Shown: one piece after another, positions 34,814-47,747 of the stretch
Numbering within the stretch: position 1 is the first letter of the stretch
Layout of the letters: each line of letters opens with the position of its first letter
Assembly: GCA_021397835.1 (NCBI GenBank)
Contig: JAJFZO010000566.1
Span: forward strand, 8,800,001-8,864,000
Length of the DNA stretch: 64,000 nucleotides
Direction of reading: 5' to 3'
Origin: Moringa oleifera
Lineage: Eukaryota > Streptophyta > Magnoliopsida > Brassicales > Moringaceae
Made by a program: the position numbers and the translations under genes
The notes under the pieces: generated by a model
Seen by the model: only the letters and a program-made list of their open reading frames with translations
Told to the model about the DNA's origin: nothing
Databases searched by the model: none

Positions 34814-37800
34814 CTTTCACCTTGAAACAAGATATGGTACGTAAGTATCTTTTTTTGGTCCTTAACTTTTGTGTATTTCTCAGTTAGAAAGGAGTATAAG
34901 TGCCTTCCATGCTCGTTTAGAAAGGGAAAGGCTTTTCACGACACACAGCATCCTCTTTGTCCTTTCTTTTTCTCTTTTGCCCCAAAGGGCTTCGCTTCTC
35001 CACATCGGGGTAATGGGAGTCGAACCCCTCTTTGAATAAGTCAAATTTCTCTTCATATACCATACTAGTAATTTTACTTTGTTGGTTTTTTACTTCCCTA
35101 TGCAAGATGAGTTTCAGTATATTAAGAAAAAGCCCGTTGAAGTGCTAGAATAATTTTTACTTCTAGTACTTTTCAAAAACCATTCTTCAGCCTTACTAGA
35201 CTAATTTTGTCTATGTTTAATGAGCTTAATAATTCTAGGGTGAATTTCCTCTATTACTCCTTACTCCATAGGTTATAGGGACTTTTCCTAGTGCCAAGAA
35301 CTAGGATCAGAAGGAAAGTCTCAAACCTTTAGTACGAAAGTAGGCTATGCTTCCTAGAAAGAAAGAAATGGTTTCATATAAAGGCTTCTCCTCCAGTTAT
35401 TGGCCTTACTCGAGCTAAGTTCAAGCAAAGATCATCCTTTAAGCTAAAAGCTTAAATGATCAACTAGAAGATACCACCTTCCCCAATGAAACTTCTTTCC
35501 CTGAAGCAGCAACTAAATGAGAAAAGATCAAGTATGCTTTAAAACTTGAAATGAATTCACGAACAACAGATAAGAAATACACCCCAGATACCATTTGAAC
35601 TTGAGCTGAACCATTGAATTATGTAAGAGTGATTTCACTATAAAAAGGCTTGAGTCACTGGCTGCCTTCAGAGCATATTAAGAATCAAGTACAGAAGGAA
35701 GTGAAGGTGAAGTAGGCTTGCTTTAAAGGCTAGGCTTTCTCTCTTCTTTGGCTTAACGATATGATAAAGATGGGCCCTTGAGCTAGGGCTTTCTTCTTGA
35801 AAGCCTAGAGCTAGGTATGGACTTAGTTATTCGTCGGATCTTCCTAGATATTCCCACTTTGCTTAGATGAAGACTTTCATCTTTGATTAGGACTTTTCTG
35901 CATTTCATCTTAAAGAGGATCTAAGCTAACGTAAGCTAAACAGTGCTTTTCTCTTCCTAAACCCAAATAGTAAGAGTAAAGCGTGAAAATATAAGGGCTT
36001 AGCTTAAGCGCCTTCATAATCTAATGCCATGCCCAACCAATACTAAATCCAAGACCTGGTTCACTCTTGAACGCCAGAGCTAGTCTTCTTCCTACTGACC
36101 ACTACTAATAAGATAAGACGAACCACTACTAGTAGTCCTTCTTCCAACAGATGGGGGTTCAATAGCTGTTGATTCTATAAGAGCTTGTTCCGTCATAGCT
36201 TCTTCAACTCAACCTCTACCAAGGAAGTAAGTCAGGTAGCAAGAATAGGCCCAACAGATGGGCCTTGAGACAGGTTTGAACTCCTTTCCTCTTATTACTC
36301 TCTTTGGCTCAACCTATAAGAGGCTTATAGAGGGAGAATTTTCGCTGCAAACTATTCTCGGTCTTTACGATTGCTTAACTAAAACAAGTGACCTCTTTTT
36401 TTTCATTTGTGAGATGATGTCTCTTCACTTGTGGATCTAACTCTCTTTTTTCTCTTTTAGGCTTAGCCTAGACCGTGGGAAGAGACTTTAGTCATTGATA
36501 TCCATATTGAAAAGCGGGTATTCCCACAAAACAAAATAAAAGCATTATACTCTGGCCTTTTACTTTAATCAACCAGGCTGTTTTCCTTGTTAACACCTTC
36601 TCACCAAGGAAAGAAGTCCAATAGCAGCTGATCTTAGCTTTGAGCACTTATTCCTTTTGTTCCCAGCTACCTCTGAGAGTGGTCACAAGCTTACTAGAAT
36701 CATAGCTTTTTCAAGCATTTCTATAGTAGAAAGGTCAACCGAAGCCAATCCATCTCTGTTAACGAATGCTCTTGCTTCTAATGGTTCTATATCCAATTCC
36801 CTAAGAATAAGGAAGAAGGAAAGAGAAGGAGATAATAGTTACTAGAAGTTATAAGAGCCACACCACAGAAAGCTAAAAGGAGCTGGGGTCTACTACTTTA
36901 TATATGCTAGCACCAAAGCAAGGGGTGCAGTGGGCAAGGTGCCCATGTAAAGGCCAAGCTTAATCAGATAAAGAGAGTGGCTCATCCATCTTTTTGTCTT
37001 TTAAACAAGTTTAGTAGGGAGTACAATCCTTACTTCTCCTCCTAGTGAGTTATGTGCATAAACAGTAACTTAAACAATCTTTTTGTGTCGGTCCATTGGG
37101 AATGAAAGTGACTTACGTACTGGATTCACCAGCGTGTGCCAACTATCCCACTTCCTTATTTCTTACTTTTTCATCCTTGCTTATGGGTTAATGGAGAAGG
37201 GATCTTTGATGCATCTTTCAAAGCCATAGGAACAAAGTTAGAACTCTTTATTTGAAAAATGGATTGTACGTTTGATTTTGCTAGTACGAGGCATTCCCAA
37301 TAGTCGTTAGTCAGCTTCGACTCCATGATCAGAAGTTGAAAGTGACCAAATGTGCTTTCAAGTCAAAGTAAGTTACAGAGCTGCTATCCTGAAGTAAGGA
37401 AGCGAAGACTGCGCTTTTTCCTTCTTTCCAACCCATTCCTATCCTGTCCATTGCAGCAGCGGTAATTATAAAAGAAATAGCTAGGCTTCTAAGGGGGTAA
37501 GAAGATACAAAAGAGAAGCGCTGAGTAGTAAGAAAGGAGTGAAAAATCCATTGGTTCTTAGCTTGATCCCCTGTTTCTTTGAAAGTATGTTACGACCTAG
37601 ATCCCTCTTTTAAATGACGTAGAAAGCATTTGGTCAAGTAACAGTAAGTAGGCAAAAAAAGAGTCAAAGGTGAATATATGTTTACCCCTTCTTCAGTCAA
37701 TGCTTTAGCCTTCATCTTTTTCGCCTTTTTCTGTGAATAGTTTAGTATGTTAGCCCAGGCTATGCCTTTATCTTATTTGAGAGAAAGACATTCCAGAGCC

Positions 37801-40800
37801 ATAACCATTCTGTGTAAGCTAAGAAAGGTGGTTATGTGTGTCTTAATAGCTTACTTGTCTTCAAGCTAGACCCTATTGGGGAAAAGGCCACTTCATCCAT
37901 AAAACAAACTAAAAGAGGCTGACTTGACCAAGAAGCCATTACTGTATTAGTAAAAGCAACCTATTGCGCTGGGACACAATTTCTGTAAGATGAGCTTATA
38001 ACCTATGATATGGAAAGAGAAGAATGTGACCATCAAGTTTCTTCAATGAGCCCCACCCTAGGTCTTTCTTAGTGAGGTTTGTTCTCCCGTGGTAAGCTCT
38101 GATTATTGGCTTGGCTAGGCTGATCTTCTATTAAACATGGTAAGCCCGACCCCTCACTTATTAAAACCTAGGTATCCTTTAGTTTTTAAGAGTAAGAAGT
38201 CTGTTGCCAGTCTTAGTCAATTGAATTTGATTAAGCTTGATAGGTTCAGACTTGCCTTTTTTACTTGTTTCTCTGATTATTTTTTTAGTATTCAAAAGAC
38301 AACAAAAATGAGGTAGGCCTAACAAAGGTCTCTTTCTCTTCTTTAATAGATGGGAACATATCAAATGAAAAGGATGTCGAATGTGTTGAAAGATGCTAAA
38401 AACCTAATTGCCTTGTAAGAAATTCAATCTCAACTTTAATGGCTCCATCACCAGAACCAACAATAACCTCTCTAATCCTATTCCTTTCCACAGGGATGCC
38501 AAGACAATGATAATGACCTGTTTTTTTTCTTAGAGACTACTTGAACTACCTGATTGATCGATGGCTCTTTAATGGTTAATTTGCCTAACCTTATATCTTT
38601 AAAGGAATCTAAACCATCACTTCATGTAGAGGTGGAAGAGTAGACTAGAATGTTGAAGTCAACCAACCATGGTGAAAAGGTGACAAGCACAGGTGAGAAG
38701 GAATCATTGAAGAGTTAAACTAACGAGCTTTTTTTATGATTAATGCTTCGACTCACTGGCTAGATCGAGCTGTTTGTACCTTCTATAACTAACTCTGCCT
38801 GTAAGGAAGTTAGTCCATAGTACTTCCTAGGCCAAAGCATTTAAAAATTGCCCGTTGATTAAGAAATGGAATTAAAATCCCAATAGGAGGTGGGAGATAG
38901 GCTTGGAGACAAATGGTACTTAGGAGCTGCATCGCTTTAATTAACTTTGCCTTTAAGAAAAAACTAAGAAAAAGCTTAACCTCTGCATACCAAGTTTTGG
39001 GGTTGAATCCGATCCAAAAGATAAAGTGTTAATACCAAGTGAGAAATTCTCTGATTCTAATTGAGATCTTTGTCTTACTTCTCACCTGACTAGCTACTAA
39101 AAGAAAGTAGTTGACTTGATGGGAATCATAAGTTTTCAATGATACAGACAATTTGGAATTGAAGCTATGAAACTAAGCAGCATACTTGGCTTTTAATACC
39201 TTTTTAGTCTAATCCTGCTGTTCATATGGAGTATGAATAAGGGAGGCCACCCAAATCTCAAATGAAAGATAAAGTTATGCCTCTAATCCCTCGTTTGGAA
39301 TTCTTGCTACCCAGTGCACTTGAACTACACCTCTGCTTCCCATGTTTCCTCAACACAGAGAATGGTAGATTGCTTGAGTTGTTGGCCTTTGTGTTTGTCT
39401 TATTTTCTTTTTGGGGAATGCTTTACGCTAACATCGACTTTTTTGATCGATTTTTTTGCCATCGACGGGAATCGAAGATTGCGCCCTAAGCCTTAAGAAT
39501 GAAGTGAGCCTTATCGTGCCTAAAAGAGATGTATGGGTTCCAAAAGGTTAAGGAGAATATGGTATTTTGCCATTTTTTGTATATTTCATCATTAGTAATC
39601 CCTTCATTATCGATGGTCAAAAATATATGTCTTAATCAGCTTCCCTAGTGGTATTGCCTTGTAACTGCCTAGCGTATACCTTTACTAACACCAGAGGTGC
39701 TCCCTCAATGCACAACTATGCAGAGCAGAGGAAGACACTAAGAATAGAGATTATAGCTAAGATTGTCTTAACTCCTTCCTTTGCTCAATGCTTCTCCATC
39801 AACAACAGTGGGAAGGACAGGAATAAGGGAAGGAAGAAAGAGACCATCTTGGCCTAAGAAAGGAATGCTCTTAACTACCATTGCTATCCATTTATATACA
39901 ACTATCAATGTTAATGATATAAACAAACATTCATTGTATAAACAAGTGAAAAGTAATTAAAGCTTTTTTTGGAGAGGAGGTTGGGTTAGGGTAGAGGGAT
40001 CCATCTATGCCAATAAACACAAGATTCAGATCTATCAAACATCTAATAGAGATTAGAAAAGCTATCAAAAACTTGTGCCACCCCTTAACCTTACGAGCCA
40101 ACTCAAATGCTTCCTTGCTCACAACCAATTTCTCGAAGCAATGAATGTACTAAAAAAATAAGCCATAGCAGTTGAGAAAGTTGTTGCACGGCTGAATACT
40201 CCATTGTACAGTGGTATATATGGCATAGAGCCAAGGCATTCATAGGTCTCTTTTCAGAGCTCCATCTAGGAAGTGATAGGTGAATAGGTTTTTAAACCTA
40301 GGTCCAGAACAGCAAATAGGAAGGCTCTTTCTCCTTAGACTTACTCTCATATATATCCTTCCCAAATCCTAGCCTTGGCTACCATCTTAAAAGCTACTAC
40401 TACGGCACTCATCTTTTAATTCATTTTTTCAACAAACCTAGGCAGTTGACGCAACTTTTCAATGTTAACTTGCTTTACTTTAGGGAAGAGTGGATGATTT
40501 GCTAGATCTCACAAATAGTTGTCAAAGTTGTTATAAACCCTCAATTCTACAGTGGCATGGCCGACAACAGCCCTAAGGTATGCCCTGATTTCATCTAAAC
40601 TCCACACACATTATCAGAATTGATTTCACTCTGAAAGAGCCTTGGATAGAAAAGCAAAACATAGAAAAGGTGGCTTTCTAGAGGTTTAGTAAAGGATCTC
40701 CAGCAAGGGAGTACCTATTTACAATAGTTTCTCAATCATAATTTAAATATTTTTTTTTCTTTGAAAGAGAGTAAGGTCATCCTTTACTCTATTCCTTCCT

Positions 40801-41388
40801 AAAGTCAAGAATGGTAGGATGATTATAAAATTACATCTAAGGAACATCCTATTATAGATTATAGAACTGTGACTGACCTCTAAAGCACGAATAAAAAGTC
40901 AATTCCAATCCCACAACGAATTCGATTCTTCTTTTCTTCTTCGTGAGTTGAGCCGTATGTTAGGGATAGCCATTTAGTCAGTTTCGTGCACAAGACAATC
41001 TACTTGCCTGTTGGGACAGGTCATTAGCACACATTAGATCGATTGGATGTTTTCAGGATAGATTGGTACAGGTAGTTCGTTGAGTGAGGGAGGATCCTTC
41101 CTTCCATCATTCAAGACTATTCCCCTCACATTCTTATCAATCATGAATACGTAAAGTTTAGGATTGGCCAAACAAAATAGCATATTTGCTTGGGTCCATA
41201 CTTTCACGCAGTGTAAAAGTGACTTCCTCAACCTTCACTTCACTTCTCCCACTCTCATCATGAATAGGGACAAGAAATGATGGGATCAATTTCCCGTGCC
41301 CTAGCTTGGCTCACAAGGTGATTCGATTGGATTCAGTCTAATTTCGTACGATCAGGGGCTTCTTAGCTTACGAGCTTGCATCAATTAA
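34814..41388. other. Unassigned low-information DNA, possibly mitochondrial-derived
   Basis: About 6.6 kb without recognisable genes, transposon ends or arrays. Frames reach at most about 75 codons. Short tRNA-like words (ggggttcgactccc on the - strand near 35020) occur without a tRNA fold. The texture resembles 1-8470, and the block ends exactly at the CACTA terminus of B2. Confidence 0.35.
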
Positions 41389-41990
41389 CACTACCAAAAA
41401 ATTAGATTTAATGACTAATGAATATATCACTAAATTGAAACAATCTGTCGCTAAATTTTTTAGTGACAGATTAATGATAGGTAAAATTAGTAGTTGAAAT
41501 CATTGTTGCAAGAAAAACTAACGACTGAATTTTATATCTGTTGTTAAGTAACGATAGATTAGAAACCATTAAAGATCTCGTTAAACTGGCGACAGATTAA
41601 TATCTGTCGCTAAACTAGTGATAAAAAAGAATTTTGTCACTAAAGTATAGCAACAGATTCATTTGGCGACACACAAGAATTTATCACTATGTTAATGATC
41701 GATTTATGTCTATCACTAAGTATAGCGATTGAATAGTAATCTATCACTAAACTCAGAGGCTTTAATACAAACTAATTAGTAACTGATGGATCTGTCGTTA
41801 ATATAATTAATTTTTTATAAAAAATAAATTTAAATAACTAAATAAAAATAAATAAATTAAAATTCATAAAACATAATAAATACAAGATTGTGTTATATTA
41901 TCGTAAAATACAATATTCAAATAAGAAATTATATATAATTATTAGACGGTGTTGGGCGTCCGTTTCCCAAAAGGAGAGCCTCCATCCCGC
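41389..41990 (-). repeat. 3' TIR and subterminal repeats of B2
   Basis: Direct and inverted copies of tagtgacagattaa and tctgtcgctaaa follow the terminus. The B3 left end at 58133-58560 is clearly homologous, which confirms this as the 3' end of the family. Confidence 0.85.
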
Positions 41991-43510
41991 GGATGCGTTC
42001 ATTCATATCAACTTCTTTCTATAAACGCTCTTGTAATTCGATCTCGAAGCGTATGCGATCATGCTCCCTAGCCTTACGCTCCTCCTCTAATATCTCTTTT
42101 AAAGTCCTACGCTCCTCTTCCATACGCTCTTTTATAGGCTTACGTTCCAGCTCTATGCGTTCTTCCATAGCCTTCATCTGAGAGCGTAGATCTTGCATAG
42201 CTACATCATTAACAGGACGTCCACTGCCAGAGCTGTCGCTTGAATACTATGATAGAGCTTGACTTCCAAGCCTGTACACTCGACGCTTTTCCTCTTCACC
42301 TACTGCCTCATAGTAAAGCTTATTGTAGTCTACCTCAGGCGTATTTGAGGATACCTCAATGGCTAAGAAGCTGTGGCAACCAACTCTTCAAACCGTTCCT
42401 ATAATAAATAAAGCATTTAGTTAACTTATTAGCTGAACTGAATAGTGAAATAAAAAAAGATAAAATTAAAGTTACTTATTAAATATTAAAAACAATAAAC
42501 TTACATTTTTTTTTTTTAGAATGCTCATTTATGAACTCATCAGGATTAAATTTTTTAGTGTGAGTTCGTTTAAAAAGCTCTATTGCAGTAGGCTCATGAC
42601 CTAACTTCTGTGCCTAAAAAAAATACATAATAAATAATCATAACATTTTCACTTATATTTCTTGAAAAAATTTGAATATCATACATACCAAGCGTCGACA
42701 ATGGTTCTACAATGAACATGAGCCAGCACTATGTCGAGAGGGACCTGACCCAGGTCCACTTGTTTCGCTTCGTTGATTATGGGACATAGTTTCACACTTT
42801 TGTTTGTAATCTGATCGGTTCCATTATATTTGCCATTGCTCCCATATAGTATCAGGAATAAATTGAGGCTTATTCTTCACCTTATGATGACATGAATACA
42901 TCAAATCAACATATCGATCTGCAGCTCAAACCCCCCATGCGACCTTCACCATGCCATCCATAGCCTCATCCCATATAAAATATTTCTGCAGCAAAAATAA
43001 GTGTTATTAAGTATGATAAAATGGAATAGAATTTTTTTTTGATAAATAATTATACATACTTTGAATTCCTCATAATAAAACTCTTTGGTTTCTCGAGAAA
43101 TCATCTTCTATATGTACCCACATGGATCAACTCTCTCTTGAAAAATTTTATAATTCTTCGCAGAGCATTGATGCGAAGGCTCGATCTTGTCAAATAAGAT
43201 AATGAATGAATATTAACAATATTTATGTATAAAGATACTGATAAAAAGTATTAAAAATAATAATAATAAATACTTACGTGTTATTGTTTACGTAAATCGG
43301 CTGTCTACCTGAACTTTGCATACTCCTTAAGCTAGACATTCTAGTAGCAGCAAAGCCATAAAAGGCTGAAACATGCGAAGATGGTCAACTATGTCCTCTT
43401 CTTCATCCTGGATATGTGGAAGTGAAGATATAGATCGTGGATCTCTCATTCCGAGATACTAACCTCTCCCTCTAGAGTCACCTCTTCGCCCTCGGCCTCT
43501 CATTTAATCA
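41991..43510 (-). pseudogene. B2 TNPA-like gene relic
   Basis: The - strand carries the same broken exons as B1. These include the Gly/Arg-rich start near 43500, the Transposase_24 part near 42790-42980, the LFKRTHTKKFNPDEF-like part near 42520-42600, and the coiled-coil exon at about 42000-42310, extending beyond the point where B1 is cut. Several stops interrupt it. The tail (R, E and L rich) agrees with B3. Confidence 0.78.
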
Positions 43511-43894
43511 TGTTAATGAACTTGATAAAATTTAGTTTCATAAATTAATAAAAAAATTCTAGAAAATCTTCCTTAAAAATCAAACTCAAATCCCCTGAAA
43601 TACATGATGAGAAGATAATATAAAGAATAACTAGTTCAACACACATTTTTTTTATAATAGATTATATAATTAAAATAGTACATTAAATAATTAAAAAAAA
43701 ACAAAGTAATCATCATGTTCAAGATCTTCCTATTCTTCGTCTTCTTCCTCCGTAAAATAATTTTCAAAATCTGACTTATCTGACATATTTTCTTCTTGTT
43801 CATTAATATCTATGAATGTTCCACTTGGATCATTCAAAGATATAAGATGATCGTCTGTATTATTCTTAATTTGATGGATATCTCTCTCATTATC

Positions 43895-44943
43895 TTAATG
43901 AGATGCATCTTGGCTTGATCCACATGTTAAATTAGAGTCTAGAAGTTCAATGATAGATCTGGCCTTTATCTTGCGAACAGCCCACCAATCACGCTTATCG
44001 CGTTTTAAACTTGGATACGGAACATAATAAACTTGAGCTGCTTGTAAAGCTAACACAAATGGTTCATACTTATTTAATCTTTTTGTATGATTCACATCCA
44101 CCAGATTATATGATTTATGTACTTTTGTGCCCATATTCGGTGTAGAATCAAACCATTCACACTTGAATAAAATATTTCTCTTAATTGGTAATGCAAGATA
44201 TTCTAACTGTAAAACTTTCATCAATATACCGAAATAGTCACTTTCATCTGCGTTACAATTGGATCTTTTAATACAGACTCCACTATTCATTATAGCTCTA
44301 TTTAAATCGTGTCTTTTAATGTGAAATTTGTACCCATTGACATAGTAACCTGGGTATGATTTCACTGACCTTAATGGACCTTTTGCAACATCCTTTATAA
44401 AATTGTAGTTAACAAAGTTTAGTGGATCATGAACCTATAAGTATTCAAAAATGAATCATTTAACTACACTAACCAAAAATGATTTAACCAAACAAGAAAT
44501 TATATTAGAAGGATGCATGTATGGATTAAACCAACTAGAAAAATGAAGCTCTAGATGAGTGTCGACCTCACAATCAGTTATGCGTGGACAATGTTCACGT
44601 AATTGAGAAATATAAATCCTACAAAATATTAGTATGAAAAATGACGATCATTATCGAAGAACATTTTTAATGTGCGAATGGCTACGTCAATTGCTATGAT
44701 TAAGTTATCAAATATGTAGTTTGTGAATGGTTCGACCTCAAGGCAATTTAATAAAACATATGTATGTGCGGCTTGATATTCTTCCTCTGTTAAGTACCTA
44801 GATTTTTCCTTTCTAAATGATAGACCATGATGTTTAAAGATCGAGATATTTTCTTCATGCTCTTTCGGCTCATAATCACCAGCATCATTCCGTAACAATT
44901 TTTGAAGTCGTGTGTTAACATGTGGCTTTAATAGTGTGAGCAA
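43895..44943 (-). pseudogene. B2 transposase C-terminal part (DUF4218/DUF4216)
   Basis: Two open pieces remain. 44629-44943 carries NDAGDYEPKEHEENISIFK and the end of the DUF4218 region. 43895-44365 carries the DUF4216 region (SYPGYYVNGYKFHIKRHD, FKCEWFDSTPNMGTKVHKSY) and continues through KRDKRDWWAVRKIKARSI, where B1 is frameshifted. The pieces are separated by a short intron-like stretch that still holds TDCEVDTHLELHFSSWF-like coding. No core domain precedes them. Confidence 0.85.
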
Positions 44944-45148
44944 AATGATGATGCCTCTTCAACAAAATATGCATTGTGTATTGAGCCTTCCACTTTTGCT
45001 TTATTCTTAATGTTAATTTTCAATTTCCGTAAGTACTTATGATGATAATTAACAATGATCAAATAATTAACATATACAATGACATATATTAATTACATAA
45101 AGTAAAGATTAGTAACTTATAAGAACTTAGTTCATTGTCTTCACCACC

Positions 45149-45841
45149 CTAGTATATCATGCACCCGTTGTTACAAAAGTGAATCTTTTCAACTGATAAC
45201 TCCATACCTTGCATGCATTTTTTTATACTGTAAAAATTCTCAGTCATGAGATTACCAATAGGCATCATCTCTTTCATTAATTGACAAATATCATCATAGC
45301 ATATTTTCGAAATATAATGTTTTGACTTTATGTTCATCATTCTAGCAATAGCAGATAATTGTGAATGATTTTGACACTCATCCCATAATTGTTGATTAGC
45401 AGCATTCAACATACCATAAAAATGTTGAGTGTCTGGATTAGAGGATTCCTCCATATGTTTTGGATTAAATTTCGGACTAGCGACATCCGTTATCATTGTT
45501 TGGTATGTATTAACTTCAAACACAGTGGTAGATCCTTCCCCGACATAATATTCAGTTGCCCCTTTATTATAACTCTTATCGTTTTCCCCATGACAATTTC
45601 AAACATAATATCCCGATACAAAACAATATTCAGCTAAATGATATCTAACCACATCAACAGTTTCATAATGACGGTTTTGACACTTTTTACGATTACATGG
45701 ATACCTTATCTTATCTCCATCCATGAATGCCGGTTGACTATAAGCAAACGGAATGAAATGTTCCATACCATCTAAAAATTTTTTATTTAAGAATCCATCT
45801 ATAAGCTTGAAGTACATCCATTGGCGATTTAATGTACTCAT
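45149..45841 (-). pseudogene. B2 transposase N-terminal part
   Basis: Starts at ATG 45841-45839 (MSTLNRQWMYFKLIDGF) with the transposase-associated domain and CNRKKCQNRHYETVDVVRYH. A stop follows YCFVSGYYV near 45600, then the frame reopens at 45523 and runs to 45149. It keeps the segment MELSVEKIHFCNNGCM that is deleted from B1. Just downstream, near 45115, the sequence jumps from the equivalent of B1 25323 to that of B1 26883, removing the TNP2 core. Confidence 0.85.
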
Positions 45842-46559
45842 TTTTTTGTTTCTCAAGTCGTTCTAATTAAACTAGTTTCCAAAAACTTGCCTCTTGAAAA
45901 TTTTAATAATTTAAAAACTTATTATAATATAAAATAATTATCAAACAATTTTGAGGACACATAAAATACACATGACTTATAATATGACTTGTTTAACGTT
46001 TTATGCATGCCATCCAAACTTCAAAGGTAGGTGGTCCTATACCATTCAGAAATGTATACTTATATGAAGCACAATATAGTAACAGATTGCTCTTTTCATT
46101 TTGTAAAAATTTCGATTGCATTTTCACATAGTTCTCCAAGTACATGGCATGTATAAATATGAGTTAGTGTTTTCAATTGAAGCACATGCTCATATTCATC
46201 AGTATGTACCCGAAGAACAAAGGAGATACTACATAAAATTTTTACAAAATAAAATGAACAATAATTTACATATGTATTGCATATAAATGTTACATTTCTA
46301 AACTGTTTGATCTAGACAATTCAAAAATTATTATTGAACAATTTATTTTGATGCACGTACAAACACGTGATCGATAATAAATGTTAATTAATAATTCTCA
46401 AACTGTGTATCTAAAAAATATGTGTGAAGTCTAACTTTGCTAACAGCAACATTTTATGTTTATCATATAATAGATTAATTTAATTGATTAACACATAAAT
46501 AAATTTTCTCAACATTAGTAATAATCATCCATATGTAAATATGTAATTAACATGAACTA

Positions 46560-47160
46560 AATTTATTTGAAAAAATAAAGTTAACAACTCCAAATTTTAA
46601 TCAACATCTAAGTAAATAAATTTTCATAAAAATCTAATTAATCAAATTATTTATGTTATGAAATTACAATATAATTAAATTATTATCTATGTAATCAATA
46701 ATAAATTAACTAATTTTATTAATAAATAAAATTAATAATTACAGAATTTAATTAATATTTGATTAATTTAAATTTCATAAAAATGTAATTAAATTATTTA
46801 TCTCAAATTATATTTTAATTAAAATATTATTTTATTTAATTTACTATAAACAAAATTTTTAATTAACCTATAAAATTAACGATTATAGAATTTAATTAAT
46901 ACCTAACTAATTTAAATTCCTTAAAACTCTAATTAACTTATTTATCTTACATCACAAACAATTAAATTATTTTTAAATAATCTAACATAAACTAAATTTA
47001 TTAACAAATAAAATTAACAATTATAAAATTTAATAAATATCTAACTAATTAAAATTTTATAAAAATTTAATTAAAATATTTATCTTAAATTACAACCAAA
47101 TTCAACAATTACCTAATAATATACCATAAATTAGATTTATTAAAACATATAATAAATAAC
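46560..47160 (-). repeat. AT-rich tandem repeat of B2, about 145-bp period
   Basis: Inverse of the B1 array. Words like taatttaaatttcataaaaat recur near 46615, 46765, 46910 and 47050. It lies upstream of the transposase start, as in B1 and B3. Confidence 0.7.
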
Positions 47161-47513
47161 TAAAAAATTTATTTAAAATCTGAAATATTTTTATAATTAC
47201 CAAATCTAATCACAATATTTCTATACAAGATTTTCTAATCATTAATATCATCATCAATAATTTTAATAATTAAGTGCGCATATTATCAAGTAAAAAGGAA
47301 AGAGAATATGGTTGTTCACAATGGAGAAAATAGAGGAGAAAATGGCATACACAAAGATGCTGAGCAGGTAGAGAGCGGTAAAGACTTGGCTCTGAGATAG
47401 CAAGATAAATAGGGGAAAGATAATGCCGCTCGCCGGTGAAATAAAAAATTTGAGAATCGTGTGTATAGGTAGATGTAAAGACAATAATAAAGTTAGAGGG
47501 GAAATAGAGGGAA

Positions 47514-47747
47514 AGAAAGACTAAGTAAAGGTTAACAATAAGGAGAAGATAGTGGACTGGCCTCGAGACAAGAACACAGCATGGGGACGTTGCTCCGGAT
47601 TGGTGAAATAGTTGAACCCAGCTCCTTCGCTTGGTAAGCTCCTTTTTACTGCTAATAAACTATTAGACATATTGTCTACTCTGCTTTTATGGAAGAGCTA
47701 AGTCCAAGAAGGGCTTTCCAAAGTCAATTGTCAAGCTTTCAAACTCT
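47514..47747 (+). repeat. Dispersed 0.23 kb repeat, copy 2
   Basis: Second copy of the block at 4284-4509, in the same orientation and directly joined to the broken 5' edge of B2. It keeps more CpG sites than copy 1 (gacgttgctccggattgg), so it has decayed less or entered later. Confidence 0.75.

Larger units (their letters stand above)
41389..47513 (-). mobile_element. CACTA element B2, 5' end missing, core deleted
   Basis: Lies inverted relative to B1. Its 3' terminus is at 41389 (CACTACCAAAAAATTAGATT on the + strand), followed by 3' subterminal repeats with tctgtcgctaaa and agtgacagatta. The TNPA-like gene, DUF4216/DUF4218 parts, the N-terminal transposase part and the AT-rich array follow in order. 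Family homology stops near 47513, so the GC-rich array and 5' TIR are missing. About 1.5 kb encoding the TNP2 core is deleted. The element could not supply its own transposase. Confidence 0.88.

Noticed and set aside
35005..35045. tRNA 3' end-like text (ggggttcgactccc on the - strand)
   Set aside because: No matching acceptor, D or anticodon arm is found; only a T-loop-like word.
37452..37470. cagcagcggtaat resembling a small-subunit rRNA word
   Set aside because: Neighbouring rRNA sequence is absent and the conserved gccgcgg core is incomplete.
40950..40985. gagccgtatg text resembling the start of group II intron domain V
   Set aside because: The pairing strand and the tetraloop of domain V are not found downstream; ten bases alone are not evidence.
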